From: Leptolyngbya sp. SIO4C5
Lineage (GTDB): Bacteria; Cyanobacteriota; Cyanobacteriia; Phormidesmidales; Phormidesmidaceae
Direction: 5' to 3'
NCBI GenBank assembly: GCA_010671965.1
Contig: JAAHIC010000070.1
Span: 1-11,670, forward strand
Length of the DNA stretch: 11,670 nt
The notes below the pieces were generated by a model that saw only the letters and a program-made list of their open reading frames with translations, was not told the DNA's origin and ran no database searches. Position 1 is the stretch's first letter; each line of letters opens with the position of its first letter. The translations under genes were made by a program, and so were the position numbers. This document shows positions 1 through 6,632 of the stretch, piece after piece.

Positions 1-1
1 A

Positions 2-73
2 GAGATGACGCAGGGGCTCCTGGCTCAGGGGCGGTCTATCGCTCAGATTATGGAGGTACTGATGCCGGCTTGA
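2..73 (+). CDS. possible 3' end of an upstream gene (partial)
   Basis: From base 2 a frame stays open to a TGA at 71-73, giving 23 residues that end ...SIAQIMEVLMPA. Codon choice (CTG, CAG, GCT, ATC, GAG) resembles the neighbouring genes and the tail looks like an amphipathic helix, so a real C-terminus is plausible. Twenty-three codons are too few to prove coding or to name a family. Another + frame is also open at the edge, to a TAA near 112. If real, this gene runs in the same direction as the FutC-like gene but about 495 bp upstream, too far for tight coupling. Confidence 0.4.
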   Translation, partial: EMTQGLLAQGRSIAQIMEVLMPA

Positions 74-249
74 AATTCTCGATGCCGACATCTAATTTTC
101 TCTGCTCGTAACTTACCAAGTCGTGTAAAACCGCTGAGCTGACAGCTAATGTCTATTTAGCAGGTGATAGCGATTTTTTAGGCGATCGTCAGCGGGAATT
201 CCAATAACAGCTTTGTAGCTGAGTCTGCTAAGACATCGCCAGGCTGGAG

Positions 250-270
250 TCAACTGCTCCAACCAGTTGA
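250..270. other. perfect 7-bp stem-loop
   Basis: TCAACTG (250-256) pairs perfectly with CAGTTGA (264-270) across a 7-nt loop. A competing pairing exists: GGAG at 246-249 can pair with CTCC at 257-260 inside the loop, so the two folds exclude each other. No T-tract follows on either strand, so a classical intrinsic terminator is unlikely. The rest of a tRNA cloverleaf is absent. Confidence 0.4.
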
Positions 271-299
271 AAATAGATCGCAGCAGTAACCAGGTAATT

Positions 300-315
300 C
301 ACGGCGTTAGCCGTG
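300..315. other. perfect 6-bp GC-rich stem-loop
   Basis: CACGGC (300-305) pairs with GCCGTG (310-315) around a GTTA tetraloop. No T-run follows on either strand. It lies 30 nt from the 250-270 hairpin, so the pair may be part of one structured transcript or a factor-dependent terminator for the upstream gene; this is inference. Confidence 0.4.
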
Positions 316-403
316 GCTCTACTCTCAACCGCAAACCCGAAACTGGCTGTTTGCTGAGGCGTGAAATTAGTCTCAAAACTCGTCTCTACCCAGCTCTAGG
401 CCG

Positions 404-431
404 TTGACAAAAATGAGCGAATGGCTAAGAT
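404..431 (+). promoter_or_regulatory. candidate sigma70-type promoter for the FutC-like gene
   Basis: A consensus -35 hexamer TTGACA (404-409) is followed after 16 bp by TAAGAT (426-431), one base short of a TATAAT-like -10 at most positions. Transcription would begin near 438, giving a leader of about 130 nt that contains the CTTAA-N8-TTAAG inverted repeat (456-473). A competing weak -10, TATATT at 549-554, lies only 14 bp before the ATG and would give an almost leaderless message. Pattern match only. Confidence 0.35.
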
Positions 432-531
432 TCTGCGTTACGAGTGTGAAATAAGCTTAAAATGGGCCTTAAGTCGGTAGACGCTTTAATGCATCAGACT
501 TTCAATAAAAACAGTCAAAAGAATTTAGATT

Positions 532-543
532 ACAAATTTTTGT
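532..543. promoter_or_regulatory. short inverted repeat ACAAA-TT-TTTGT before the FutC-like gene
   Basis: Five-base arms are perfectly complementary across a 2-nt centre, immediately upstream of the TATATT at 549-554, where a repressor could sit. AT-rich palindromes of this size arise easily by chance. A similar but longer palindrome, ACAAAA-CA-TTTTGT, lies at 2117-2130 before the rhodanese gene. Confidence 0.2.
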
Positions 544-568
544 CTCACTATATTCTCTAGTCTTATCA

Positions 569-1702
569 ATGCTGCTTCAATCCAAAGTTCCCTCTGCTCC
601 TACCCTACAGCCACAGCCCGTTCTGCGCCTAGAAAACATTGCTAAACGCTATGGCCGCACTGGTCCCTACGCGGTTGAAGCTGTCAACCTCCACCTGGGC
701 AGCGGTGAGCTTTTGAGTTTGCTGGGCCCCTCTGGCTGCGGTAAGACGACTCTGCTGCGTCTGATTGCCGGATTTGAGCGGCCCCAGCAGGGCGTAATTG
801 AGCTAGCTGGCGCAACGGTCTGTGCGGCTGGGCGTTGGACAGTGCCGGAGCAGCGAGGGGTGGGCATTGTCTTTCAGGACTATGCCCTGTTTCCGCACCT
901 GAATGTGGCTGAGAACGTCATGTTTGGTCTAAAATCCCTGGTTCGGCAGGGCGATTTAGTCAAGTCAGACTGCCAGCGCCGGGCACATGAAGCGATCGCC
1001 CTGGTGGGTCTGGGCGGTTTAGAGCAGCGCTATCCCCATGAACTATCCGGCGGACAGCAGCAGCGGGTGGCACTTGCTAGGGCACTGGCGCCGCGTCCGG
1101 CCTTGATCTTATTAGACGAGCCTTTCAGCAATCTAGATGTACAGGTGAGGCTCTATCTGCGACAGGAAGTGCGCGATATCCTTAAAAGCATCAACGCTTC
1201 GGGAATTTTTGTCACCCACGACCAAGAAGAAGCCCTCGCCATTTCTGACCGCCTAGCGGTGATGCAACGCGGACACATTGAACAGGTCGGTACCCCAGAA
1301 GAGATCTATTGTCAGCCTGCCTCCCGCTTTGTGGCTGAATTCGTGACGCAGGCCAATTTTATTCCGGCGCGGCGACAGGGCAAGCTGTGGGAGACAGAAA
1401 TTGGTCACTTTGAACTGAGCGCTAGCCAGACAGCGCAGGCAGAGCGCGGTGAACTGATGATCCGCCAGGAAGACTTGCAGATTGAGCTGGACGAGCAGGC
1501 GCCTTTGCTGGTGCGCGATCGCCATTTTCTCGGCAGAGAATATAAATACTGCCTCAAAACCCCTTCCAACCAAATGCTCCATGCCCGCACGACTGTCCGT
1601 CTGCCGGTGGGAGCACATGTCCGCGCTGCCGTCAGGCCGCAGCAGTTACGCTTTTTCCCCGCTCACGGTGAAGCTTACGCCCACCTGTCTGCTGCTGCCT
1701 AG
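569..1702 (+). CDS. futC: ABC transporter ATP-binding subunit, FutC/FbpC-like (probable ferric iron uptake)
   Basis: A 377-residue ATPase that would power an inner-membrane importer from the cytoplasmic side. All nucleotide-binding motifs are intact: Walker A GPSGCGKT (53-60), Q-loop Q103 in VFQDYALFPH, signature LSGGQQQR (159-166), Walker B LILLDEP (179-185) and switch His218 in VTHDQEEA. Residues from about 265 to the end form a TOBE-like regulatory domain, as in the FbpC/PotA/CysA group. The overall pattern best fits the Fe3+ subgroup, but the substrate cannot be fixed from the ATPase alone. No permease or binding-protein gene is nearby; in Synechocystis the fut genes are also scattered, so an orphan location is normal. 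No Shine-Dalgarno is visible before the ATG; the first 19 residues precede the conserved domain. Sulfate, spermidine or another anion transporter is the alternative. Confidence 0.8.
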   Translation: MLLQSKVPSAPTLQPQPVLRLENIAKRYGRTGPYAVEAVNLHLGSGELLSLLGPSGCGKTTLLRLIAGFERPQQGVIELAGATVCAAGRWTVPEQRGVGIVFQDYALFPHLNVAENVMFGLKSLVRQGDLVKSDCQRRAHEAIALVGLGGLEQRYPHELSGGQQQRVALARALAPRPALILLDEPFSNLDVQVRLYLRQEVRDILKSINASGIFVTHDQEEALAISDRLAVMQRGHIEQVGTPEEIYCQPASRFVAEFVTQANFIPARRQGKLWETEIGHFELSASQTAQAERGELMIRQEDLQIELDEQAPLLVRDRHFLGREYKYCLKTPSNQMLHARTTVRLPVGAHVRAAVRPQQLRFFPAHGEAYAHLSAAA

Positions 1703-2058
1703 GCTGCTAAGTTGCCGGTAGACTCGGTAGGAAAACCAACTGCTTTCCAGGCTGCCACGCCACCGCGCAGTAGCGAAACATTGCGGAATCCAGCTGAGTG
1801 GAGATGGGCGACCGCTTCAGCCGCTTCTTCATCGGTATCGGCATAAACGTATAGATCGCGCTCAGGCTCTAGGCTAGCGGTGGCGCTGTTGACCAGCTCC
1901 GCCATTGGCATCGAAACCGCTCCCAAGATGCGAGCCTGGTTGAACAGTTGGCGATCGCGCACATCGATAATGGTCAGGGCTGGCTCACCCCAGTCTAGGC
2001 GAGACTTGAGATCATACACGCGCGAATACGCCTGAATCGGAGCGGGCTTAGGAAACAT
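1699..2058 (-). CDS. rhodanese-fold protein lacking the catalytic cysteine
   Basis: A single 119-residue rhodanese domain. Diagnostic elements are IDVRD (31-35), the GAVSMP segment (46-51), and the C-terminal pattern GFRNVSLLRGG(101)VAAWKAVGFP. The active-site loop, normally VYC followed by a Gly/Arg/Ser-rich turn, reads VYADTDEEAA: Ala73 replaces the sulfur-carrying Cys and the loop is acidic. It should therefore not be a sulfurtransferase; a binding or regulatory role is inferred. The ATG at 2058 is supported by AGGAGA (2066-2071) about 8 nt upstream, one of the clearest ribosome binding sites in the window. It converges on the FutC-like gene, the stops overlapping by 4 bp (CTAG 1699-1702), and its promoter lies in the AT-rich region shared with mutL. 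Confidence 0.85.
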   Translation of the reverse strand: MFPKPAPIQAYSRVYDLKSRLDWGEPALTIIDVRDRQLFNQARILGAVSMPMAELVNSATASLEPERDLYVYADTDEEAAEAVAHLHSAGFRNVSLLRGGVAAWKAVGFPTESTGNLAA

Positions 2059-2356
2059 GGTCGGTTCTCCTAGAAGAGGTTGAAGCTAGAAAAATGAGAA
2101 ATATATCTGCAACTTAACAAAACATTTTGTATTTGTGTAAAAATTTATGCCTGATGAATTAAAATATTACCGTTTTCTGGTATGGGCTGTGTCATAGGGC
2201 ACTATTTATCGTTTTGTTTAAGCTGATTCAATGCTTAGAGCGCCAAGCGCCAAAACTTTGAGAACAGGGATGACCCAGCCACTTAAACATCTGCAATTGG
2301 CTGCGCTAGGCTGAGAACAAGGAATATACAGATTGTCTGAAAGATTGCCCTAGCGC
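2059..2356. other. divergent intergenic region between the rhodanese-fold gene and mutL
   Basis: About 298 bp, strongly AT-rich from 2085 to 2225, which should hold promoters for both diverging genes. It contains the palindrome at 2117-2130, a weak inverted repeat TACC-N7-GGTA near 2168-2182, and an imperfect direct repeat TGAGAACA[G/A]GGA at 2259 and 2312. TATACA (2325-2330) could be a -10 for mutL with a leader of about 20 nt, but no matching -35 is seen at 17 bp. A 27-codon ATG frame at 2231-2314 has no ribosome binding site and is not called as a gene. Confidence 0.55.
2117..2130. promoter_or_regulatory. palindrome ACAAAA-CA-TTTTGT, candidate operator
   Basis: Six-base arms are perfectly complementary around a 2-nt centre, 59-72 bp upstream of the rhodanese-fold start and inside its likely promoter zone. 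It does not match the NtcA (GTA-N8-TAC) or LexA patterns. It may be an operator, or simply an AT-rich chance palindrome. Confidence 0.25.
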
Positions 2357-4036
2357 GTGATTTCTCAAATTCAGCCCCTTTCAACTGAGCTGGTTCATTT
2401 AATTGCCGCCGGTGAGGTTATTGACTCTGCCGCCGCTGTGGTGCGCGAGCTAGCAGAGAATGCCTTAGACGCCGGTGCTACGCGCCTGATAATTTCAGTC
2501 TGGCCGGAGCAGGGCCGCATCCGCGTTGTGGATAATGGCCGGGGGATGAGTTTAGCGGATCTAAAGCAGGCCGCTGCTCCCCACAGCACCAGCAAAATTC
2601 GCACCCAGGACGACTTGTGGGCGATTCAGAGTCTGGGGTTTCGGGGTGAGGCCCTGCACAGTCTGAGTCAGCTAGCCGCTTTAGAGATTTGCAGCCGTGA
2701 GCCGTCTGAGATTGAGGGCTGGCAGGCCGTTTACGATCGCCAAGGCCAGGTAGCTGACCTCAAAACCGTTGCGATCGCCCCCGGCAGCATTGTCACCGTT
2801 TCCCATCTGTTTCAGGACTGGCCTACCCGCCGCGATAGCTTACCCAGCATCCCGCAGCAGCTCCGGGCCATCCAGCTCATGGTGCAGCAGCTAGCCCTGT
2901 GTCATCCCCACGTCACCTGGCAGGTAGAGCAGCGCCATCGTCCCTGGTTTACCCTGTGGCCGGGACCCTCAGCCCAGACTATTTTGCCCCAGCTCCTGCG
3001 CCATACCCAGCCCGCTGATTTGCGCGAGGTGAACTGGTCGCTGACGCTGCCCACTGACGCTGCCAGTAGCGGTCAGGCTTATGTGTTGATGGGCCTGCCC
3101 GATCGCTGTCATCGCCGCCGCGCTGACTGGATTAAAGTGGCCCTCAATGGCCGTGTTGTCCAGGCCCCGGAGCTAGAGCATACTTTGATTGGCAGCTTTC
3201 AGCGAATGCTGCCCCGCGATCGCTATCCAGTTTGCTTTGTCCACCTGCAGCTTAGCCCCGCCTATATCGACTGGAACCGCCATCCGGCCAAGTCAGTTGT
3301 CTATCTGCACCATCTAGAACACTGGCAGGCTCAGGTTTCAGAGGCGATCGCCCAGGGACTGGGCTGGGTGCCGCATTCCCTGCTGGAAACGGCTGACAAC
3401 AGCCGGATTGATCAGGTCCTGAAGACAGCGGAGGCGGCAGGCGTCTATGGCAATTCCCGTCAAATTTCCCCTGTGGAGCCGACGGAACCTCAGGGCAGTC
3501 TGCAGGCGATCGCCCAGGTGCATGGCCGCTACATTCTGGCGGAGTCTCCCACCGGAGTTTGCCTAATTGAGCAGCACATTGCCCATGAGCGGGTGCTGTA
3601 TGAGCAGCTCTGCGATCGCTGGCAGATCGTGCCCCAGGAACCGCCGATTGTGCTGTCTCATCTCAGTTCAGCCCAGGTGCAGCAGCTCCAAGCGCTTTCG
3701 CTCTCAGTTGAGCCATTTGGGGAAGCCCTGTGGGCGGTGCGGGAGGTCCCGGCAGCGTTGGCGGATAGGGAAGACTGTGCTGAGGCTTTAGTGGAGCTGA
3801 GCCTGGGCGGTAGCCTAGACGCGGCGCTGGTAGCAACTGCCTGCCGCACTGCCATTCGCAACGGTGTTGCCCTCAGCCAGCCGCAGATGCAGACGCTGCT
3901 GCATCAGTGGCAGCAGACGCGCCATCCCCGGACGTGCCCTCACGGTCGGCCTATTTGCTTGAATTTGGAGGAGTCTAGCCTGTCGCGCTTTTTCCGCCGT
4001 CATTGGGTAATCGGCAAAAGTCACGGCCTGGAGTAG
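2357..4036 (+). CDS. mutL: DNA mismatch repair protein MutL (endonuclease-type)
   Basis: A 559-residue mismatch-repair ATPase that links MutS mismatch recognition to strand nicking. The N-terminal GHKL ATPase (about 1-330) shows ELAEN (E31 catalytic base, N35 Mg ligand), DNGRG (59-63), TSKI (78-81), GFRGEAL (94-100) and the lysine of NRHPAK (K312). A short, poorly conserved linker (about 340-380) leads to a C-terminal dimerisation/endonuclease domain: EQHIAHERVLYE (405-416), ACR (495-497), CPHGRP (527-532) and FFRR near 545. These are the metal-binding motifs of MutL proteins from organisms without MutH, but the first motif has E405 and I408 where DQHA is usual. The GTG start puts IQPLSTELVHLIAAGEV in the normal N-terminal position; no Shine-Dalgarno is obvious. 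It ends 7 bp before the convergent ychF stop. Confidence 0.95.
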   Translation: MISQIQPLSTELVHLIAAGEVIDSAAAVVRELAENALDAGATRLIISVWPEQGRIRVVDNGRGMSLADLKQAAAPHSTSKIRTQDDLWAIQSLGFRGEALHSLSQLAALEICSREPSEIEGWQAVYDRQGQVADLKTVAIAPGSIVTVSHLFQDWPTRRDSLPSIPQQLRAIQLMVQQLALCHPHVTWQVEQRHRPWFTLWPGPSAQTILPQLLRHTQPADLREVNWSLTLPTDAASSGQAYVLMGLPDRCHRRRADWIKVALNGRVVQAPELEHTLIGSFQRMLPRDRYPVCFVHLQLSPAYIDWNRHPAKSVVYLHHLEHWQAQVSEAIAQGLGWVPHSLLETADNSRIDQVLKTAEAAGVYGNSRQISPVEPTEPQGSLQAIAQVHGRYILAESPTGVCLIEQHIAHERVLYEQLCDRWQIVPQEPPIVLSHLSSAQVQQLQALSLSVEPFGEALWAVREVPAALADREDCAEALVELSLGGSLDAALVATACRTAIRNGVALSQPQMQTLLHQWQQTRHPRTCPHGRPICLNLEESSLSRFFRRHWVIGKSHGLE

Positions 4037-4043
4037 ACAAGGC

Positions 4044-5135
4044 TTATACGTTAAAGCGAAACAGCATGACGTCGCCTTCCTTGACGGTATATTCCTTACC
4101 TTCGCTGCGGACTAAGCCTTTCTCCTTGGCCGCATTCATCGAACCGGCTGTGACTAAATCTTCATAGGCGATGGTTTCGGCGCGAATAAAGCCGCGCTCA
4201 AAGTCGGTATGAATTACCCCTGCCGCCTGGGGTGCCAGCATCCCAGACTGAATTGTCCAGGCCCGCGTCTCTTTTGGCCCCGTGGTGAAATAGGTGCGTA
4301 GCCCCAGCAGCTCGTAGGTGGCGCGAATCAGTGACTTGAGGCCCCCTTCTGTCACACCCAAAGACTCCAGAAAGTCCACTCGTTCCTCAGCCGAAAGTTC
4401 TACCAGCTCTGCCTCCACCTGGGCCGAAACCACCACCACCTGAGCTGCTTCTGTTGCGGCGAGCTGCCGTACCTGCTCGACCCACTCATTGCCCGTAGCG
4501 AGGTCTTCTTCTGAGACATTGGCCGCGTAGATAATCGGTTTGCGGGTGAGCAGTCCTAGGGGTTTGATGATCAGGTCTTCCTCGGCCTCTAGCTCAACAG
4601 CGCGGGCGGGTTTGCCTTCGTCTAGAGCAGGCTGCAGCTTTTCTAAAATTTCCAGTTCTGCCTGAGCTTCTTTATTGTTGCGAGCCTGCTTGCGAACCCG
4701 CTCTAGCCGCCGCTCGATTTGGGCCAGATCTGACAGCGCCAGTTCTAAGTTGATAACTTCAATATCGCGCAGCGGATCGATTGAGCCAGAGACGTGGATA
4801 ATGTCGTCGTTCTCAAAGCAGCGCACCACGTGCACAATGGCGTCAACCTCCCGGATATTAGCTAAAAACTGGTTGCCCAGTCCTTCCCCTTTACTGGCTC
4901 CCTGCACCAGTCCGGCAATATCGACAAACTCAACCCGGGCTGGCAGCACTTCCGCTGATTCCGAAATTTTGGCCAAAACGCCCAAGCGCTCATCCGGCAC
5001 TGCCACCACGCCTACGTTTGGCTCAATCGTGCAGAAAGGAAAGTTAGCCGCTTGGGCTTTAGCATTAGCGACGAGGGCGTTAAACAGCGTTGATTTACCG
5101 ACATTCGGGAGACCAACAATTCCGGCTCTTAGCAT
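4044..5135 (-). CDS. ychF: redox-regulated ATPase/GTPase YchF (OLA1 family)
   Basis: The 363 residues match the usual YchF length. It is an Obg-related P-loop NTPase that binds ribosomes and, in this family, prefers ATP. Seen motifs: G1 GLPNVGKST (8-16), the family hallmark [10 protein letters not shown] (31-40), G3 DIAGLV (72-77) followed by [13 protein letters not shown], and NVSE (206-209) in place of the GTP-selecting NKxD, which explains the relaxed nucleotide choice. A helical coiled segment (about 135-175) and a C-terminal TGS domain (about 278-361, including [16 protein letters not shown]) complete the fold. No strong Shine-Dalgarno precedes the ATG. It is transcribed divergently from the lipoprotein gene across a 194-bp gap and converges on mutL. 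No oddities seen. Confidence 0.96.
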   Translation of the reverse strand: MLRAGIVGLPNVGKSTLFNALVANAKAQAANFPFCTIEPNVGVVAVPDERLGVLAKISESAEVLPARVEFVDIAGLVQGASKGEGLGNQFLANIREVDAIVHVVRCFENDDIIHVSGSIDPLRDIEVINLELALSDLAQIERRLERVRKQARNNKEAQAELEILEKLQPALDEGKPARAVELEAEEDLIIKPLGLLTRKPIIYAANVSEEDLATGNEWVEQVRQLAATEAAQVVVVSAQVEAELVELSAEERVDFLESLGVTEGGLKSLIRATYELLGLRTYFTTGPKETRAWTIQSGMLAPQAAGVIHTDFERGFIRAETIAYEDLVTAGSMNAAKEKGLVRSEGKEYTVKEGDVMLFRFNV

Positions 5136-5309
5136 GGTGATTTTTTAGCGTTTGCGGTAGCAACTAAAGGGTAGCAGTGGCTCTCAACCTATCCTGCCAT
5201 TTTTTAAAGGCGCCAGACAGCGAACCAGCTAGAAAAGGCTCAGGCAGATTCTGCTTTGGCTCAGACCTCGGCGAAGATTTATCTTATCGCTTAGATGCTA
5301 TGCTTTGGC

Positions 5310-5315
5310 TACAAT
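5310..5315 (+). promoter_or_regulatory. candidate -10 element of the lipoprotein gene
   Basis: TACAAT matches the sigma70 -10 well, but no good -35 is seen 16-18 bp upstream. Transcription would start near 5322, only about 8 nt before the GTG at 5330, which favours the internal ATGs at 5336 or 5345 as the true start. Confidence 0.35.
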
Positions 5316-5329
5316 AATCCCGTTCTTTC

Positions 5330-5953
5330 GTGGCAATGAGAGCGATGGCCATTCGGCGCGTCAGGTTGGCGGCGACTACTGCAATTTTGCTCAGCTCCTT
5401 GCTTGGTGGCTGTAGCTTTATGGAAGATCTCCTGGGCATTTCTGAGCCAGTTGAGATTGAATCGGTAGATCCAGATTCAGGTATCCGCAGCTCAGGCGAT
5501 GATAGCCTCAATCTGGGTCTTCGCAGTGACGAGGGAGACATTCAGCTATCGCCTCCCCTCAACTGGCAGCAAACGGAAGGACTGCACCGCAATGCGGATT
5601 TGCAGTTGGTGCGTCCGGCTGAGGATCTCTACACCCTTGTGCTGGCCGAAGATAAGAACAACCTAGATAAATTCACCCTCGAAAATAACGCCACGACCTA
5701 TCGCCGCCTGCTAATTGCTGGCTTGGATCAGTTCATTGAAGAAACCCCTACCGAGGTAGATCTAGTCAACAGCAACAACGCGGTGCAGTACGTGATTGAA
5801 GGGATTTACGACGAAGTGCCCATCACCTACCTGCATACCACCGTGGCGACCCAGCGGGCTTACTATCAGATTATTAGCTGGACGCAGGCTGACCAGTTTG
5901 ATCAACACGTAGACGAGTTCCAGCAGATAGCCAATAGCTTTCGCGAGAATTAG
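5330..5953 (+). CDS. exported lipoprotein, possibly PsbP/Mog1-like fold
   Basis: Up to 207 residues. The N-terminus is basic and then hydrophobic (L13-L25), ending in the lipobox LGGC with Cys28 as the lipidation site, so the mature protein should be anchored to the plasma or thylakoid membrane. A flexible acidic stretch (about 35-70) is followed by a compact domain with SPPLNWQQ, DLYTLVLAED, YVIEGIYDEVPITYLHTT and a terminal QQIANSFRE. That layout (PP.W near the start, SFR at the end) resembles the PsbP/Mog1-like fold common in cyanobacterial lumen proteins; this is a pattern impression, not an identification. The longest frame opens with GTG at 5330, but ATGs at 5336 and 5345 leave the signal peptide intact and fit the -10 at 5310 better. 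The thioredoxin-fold gene follows after 90 bp on the same strand. Confidence 0.85.
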   Translation: MAMRAMAIRRVRLAATTAILLSSLLGGCSFMEDLLGISEPVEIESVDPDSGIRSSGDDSLNLGLRSDEGDIQLSPPLNWQQTEGLHRNADLQLVRPAEDLYTLVLAEDKNNLDKFTLENNATTYRRLLIAGLDQFIEETPTEVDLVNSNNAVQYVIEGIYDEVPITYLHTTVATQRAYYQIISWTQADQFDQHVDEFQQIANSFREN

Positions 5954-5991
5954 TCACGGCTGTCAAAATATGGCCTAATGAAGAAGGGACT

Positions 5992-6005
5992 AGCGCGATC
6001 GCGCT
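5992..6005. repeat. 14-bp perfect palindrome around a HIP1 site
   Basis: AGCGCGATCGCGCT contains the cyanobacterial HIP1 octamer GCGATCGC (5995-6002) extended by three symmetrical bases on each side. It lies in the 90-bp gap between the lipoprotein and thioredoxin-fold genes. A transcript could form a 5-bp stem with a GATC loop, followed only by TTT, so termination would be weak at best. Confidence 0.5.
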
Positions 6006-6043
6006 TTGGCCTTGATCTATCTTGCTGACTTTCGGCTAGTTGA

Positions 6044-6619
6044 ATGCTGCTTCACGTAACTGCTTTTTTCAGACGTTTTTTCAAGTGTATTGCCTTAGCG
6101 CTGGTACTGTTCAGCCTATTGGGGCTGCTGCCCGGAGCGGCTTGGGCCGGACTGAATGACGATCGCTATGACGGCAACATTTTTGCGCTATATGCGGGCA
6201 ATGGTTCACTGGTGCCGCCGCGCGTCAGTTTGGCCCAGTCTCTCAAAACCAATAAGCCCGTACTTCTGGTTTTTTACGTAGACGACAGCTCTGACTGCAA
6301 AGAATATTCGTCTGTTGTTTCTCAGCTTCAGGCTCCCTATGGACGAGCCGCTAATTTCATTCCGATCATGGCCGACTCAGTGCCGGTCAAAGAGCGCTAC
6401 GAGCCGACGGAGCCAGGCTATTACTTTGAGGGAGTCGTGCCGCAAACTCTGGTTTTTAATCAGGCGGGCGAGGTAGTCTTCAATGAGGCTGGCACTGTTG
6501 AGTACACGGCTGTAGACGATGTGATGCGGCAGGTGTTTGATCTGCTGCCGCGATCGGAATCAATTGAGCTAAAGCGGCGTCCGGTCAACGAGGTGAACAC
6601 CGAACTGGTAAACGAATAA
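6044..6619 (+). CDS. exported thioredoxin-fold protein with SxxC active site (probable thylakoid lumen or periplasm)
   Basis: 191 residues with a Sec signal peptide: basic start (R10, R11, K14), hydrophobic core 16-30 and a cleavage site after AWA (33-35). The mature part begins GLNDDRYDGNIFALYAGNG and contains a thioredoxin-like core: beta strand PVLLVFYVDD (72-81), active-site turn SSDC (82-85), and cis-proline P133 in VVPQTLVF. The usual CxxC is replaced by S82-S-D-C85, so only one thiol is present and ordinary dithiol disulfide exchange is not expected. The charged C-terminus follows DLLPRSESIELKRRP. It resembles a conserved cyanobacterial protein; from memory some homologues carry the label photosystem I accumulation factor, which I cannot verify. 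No Shine-Dalgarno is evident. It may be cotranscribed with the lipoprotein gene 90 bp upstream. Confidence 0.88.
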   Translation: MLLHVTAFFRRFFKCIALALVLFSLLGLLPGAAWAGLNDDRYDGNIFALYAGNGSLVPPRVSLAQSLKTNKPVLLVFYVDDSSDCKEYSSVVSQLQAPYGRAANFIPIMADSVPVKERYEPTEPGYYFEGVVPQTLVFNQAGEVVFNEAGTVEYTAVDDVMRQVFDLLPRSESIELKRRPVNEVNTELVNE

Positions 6620-6632
6620 GGCTGGCGTCTGT

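Larger units (their letters stand above)
74..568. other. long intergenic region upstream of the FutC-like gene
   Basis: About 495 bp with no convincing complete gene. It holds two perfect hairpins (250-270 and 300-315), a sigma70-like promoter candidate (404-431), a second AT-rich candidate next to the ATG (549-554), an inverted repeat CTTAA-N8-TTAAG (456-473), and on the minus strand a 55-codon stretch free of stops (231-395, stop 228-230) without an ATG. I see no tRNA, no recognisable riboswitch and no clear Fur box, although a Fur site might be expected before an iron-uptake gene. The last 100 bp are clearly more AT-rich than the genes, as expected of a promoter region. Confidence 0.6.

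Noticed and set aside
250..270. tRNA anticodon-arm-like stem (7-nt loop)
   Set aside because: No acceptor, D or T arms or a GTTC-type T-loop nearby; only an isolated hairpin.
2231..2314. 27-codon ATG frame upstream of mutL
   Set aside because: No ribosome binding site, no recognisable composition, and it lies in a promoter region; chance is the simpler explanation.
4675..5148. Long + strand open frame of 157 codons opposite ychF
   Set aside because: It lies antisense to the fully conserved N-terminal half of YchF; the translation is Ser/Arg/Thr-rich and has no family features. Shadow frame.
5237..5264. Direct repeat GGCTCAG (5237-5243 and 5258-5264) in the ychF-lipoprotein gap
   Set aside because: Seven bases with no promoter relationship; likely chance.
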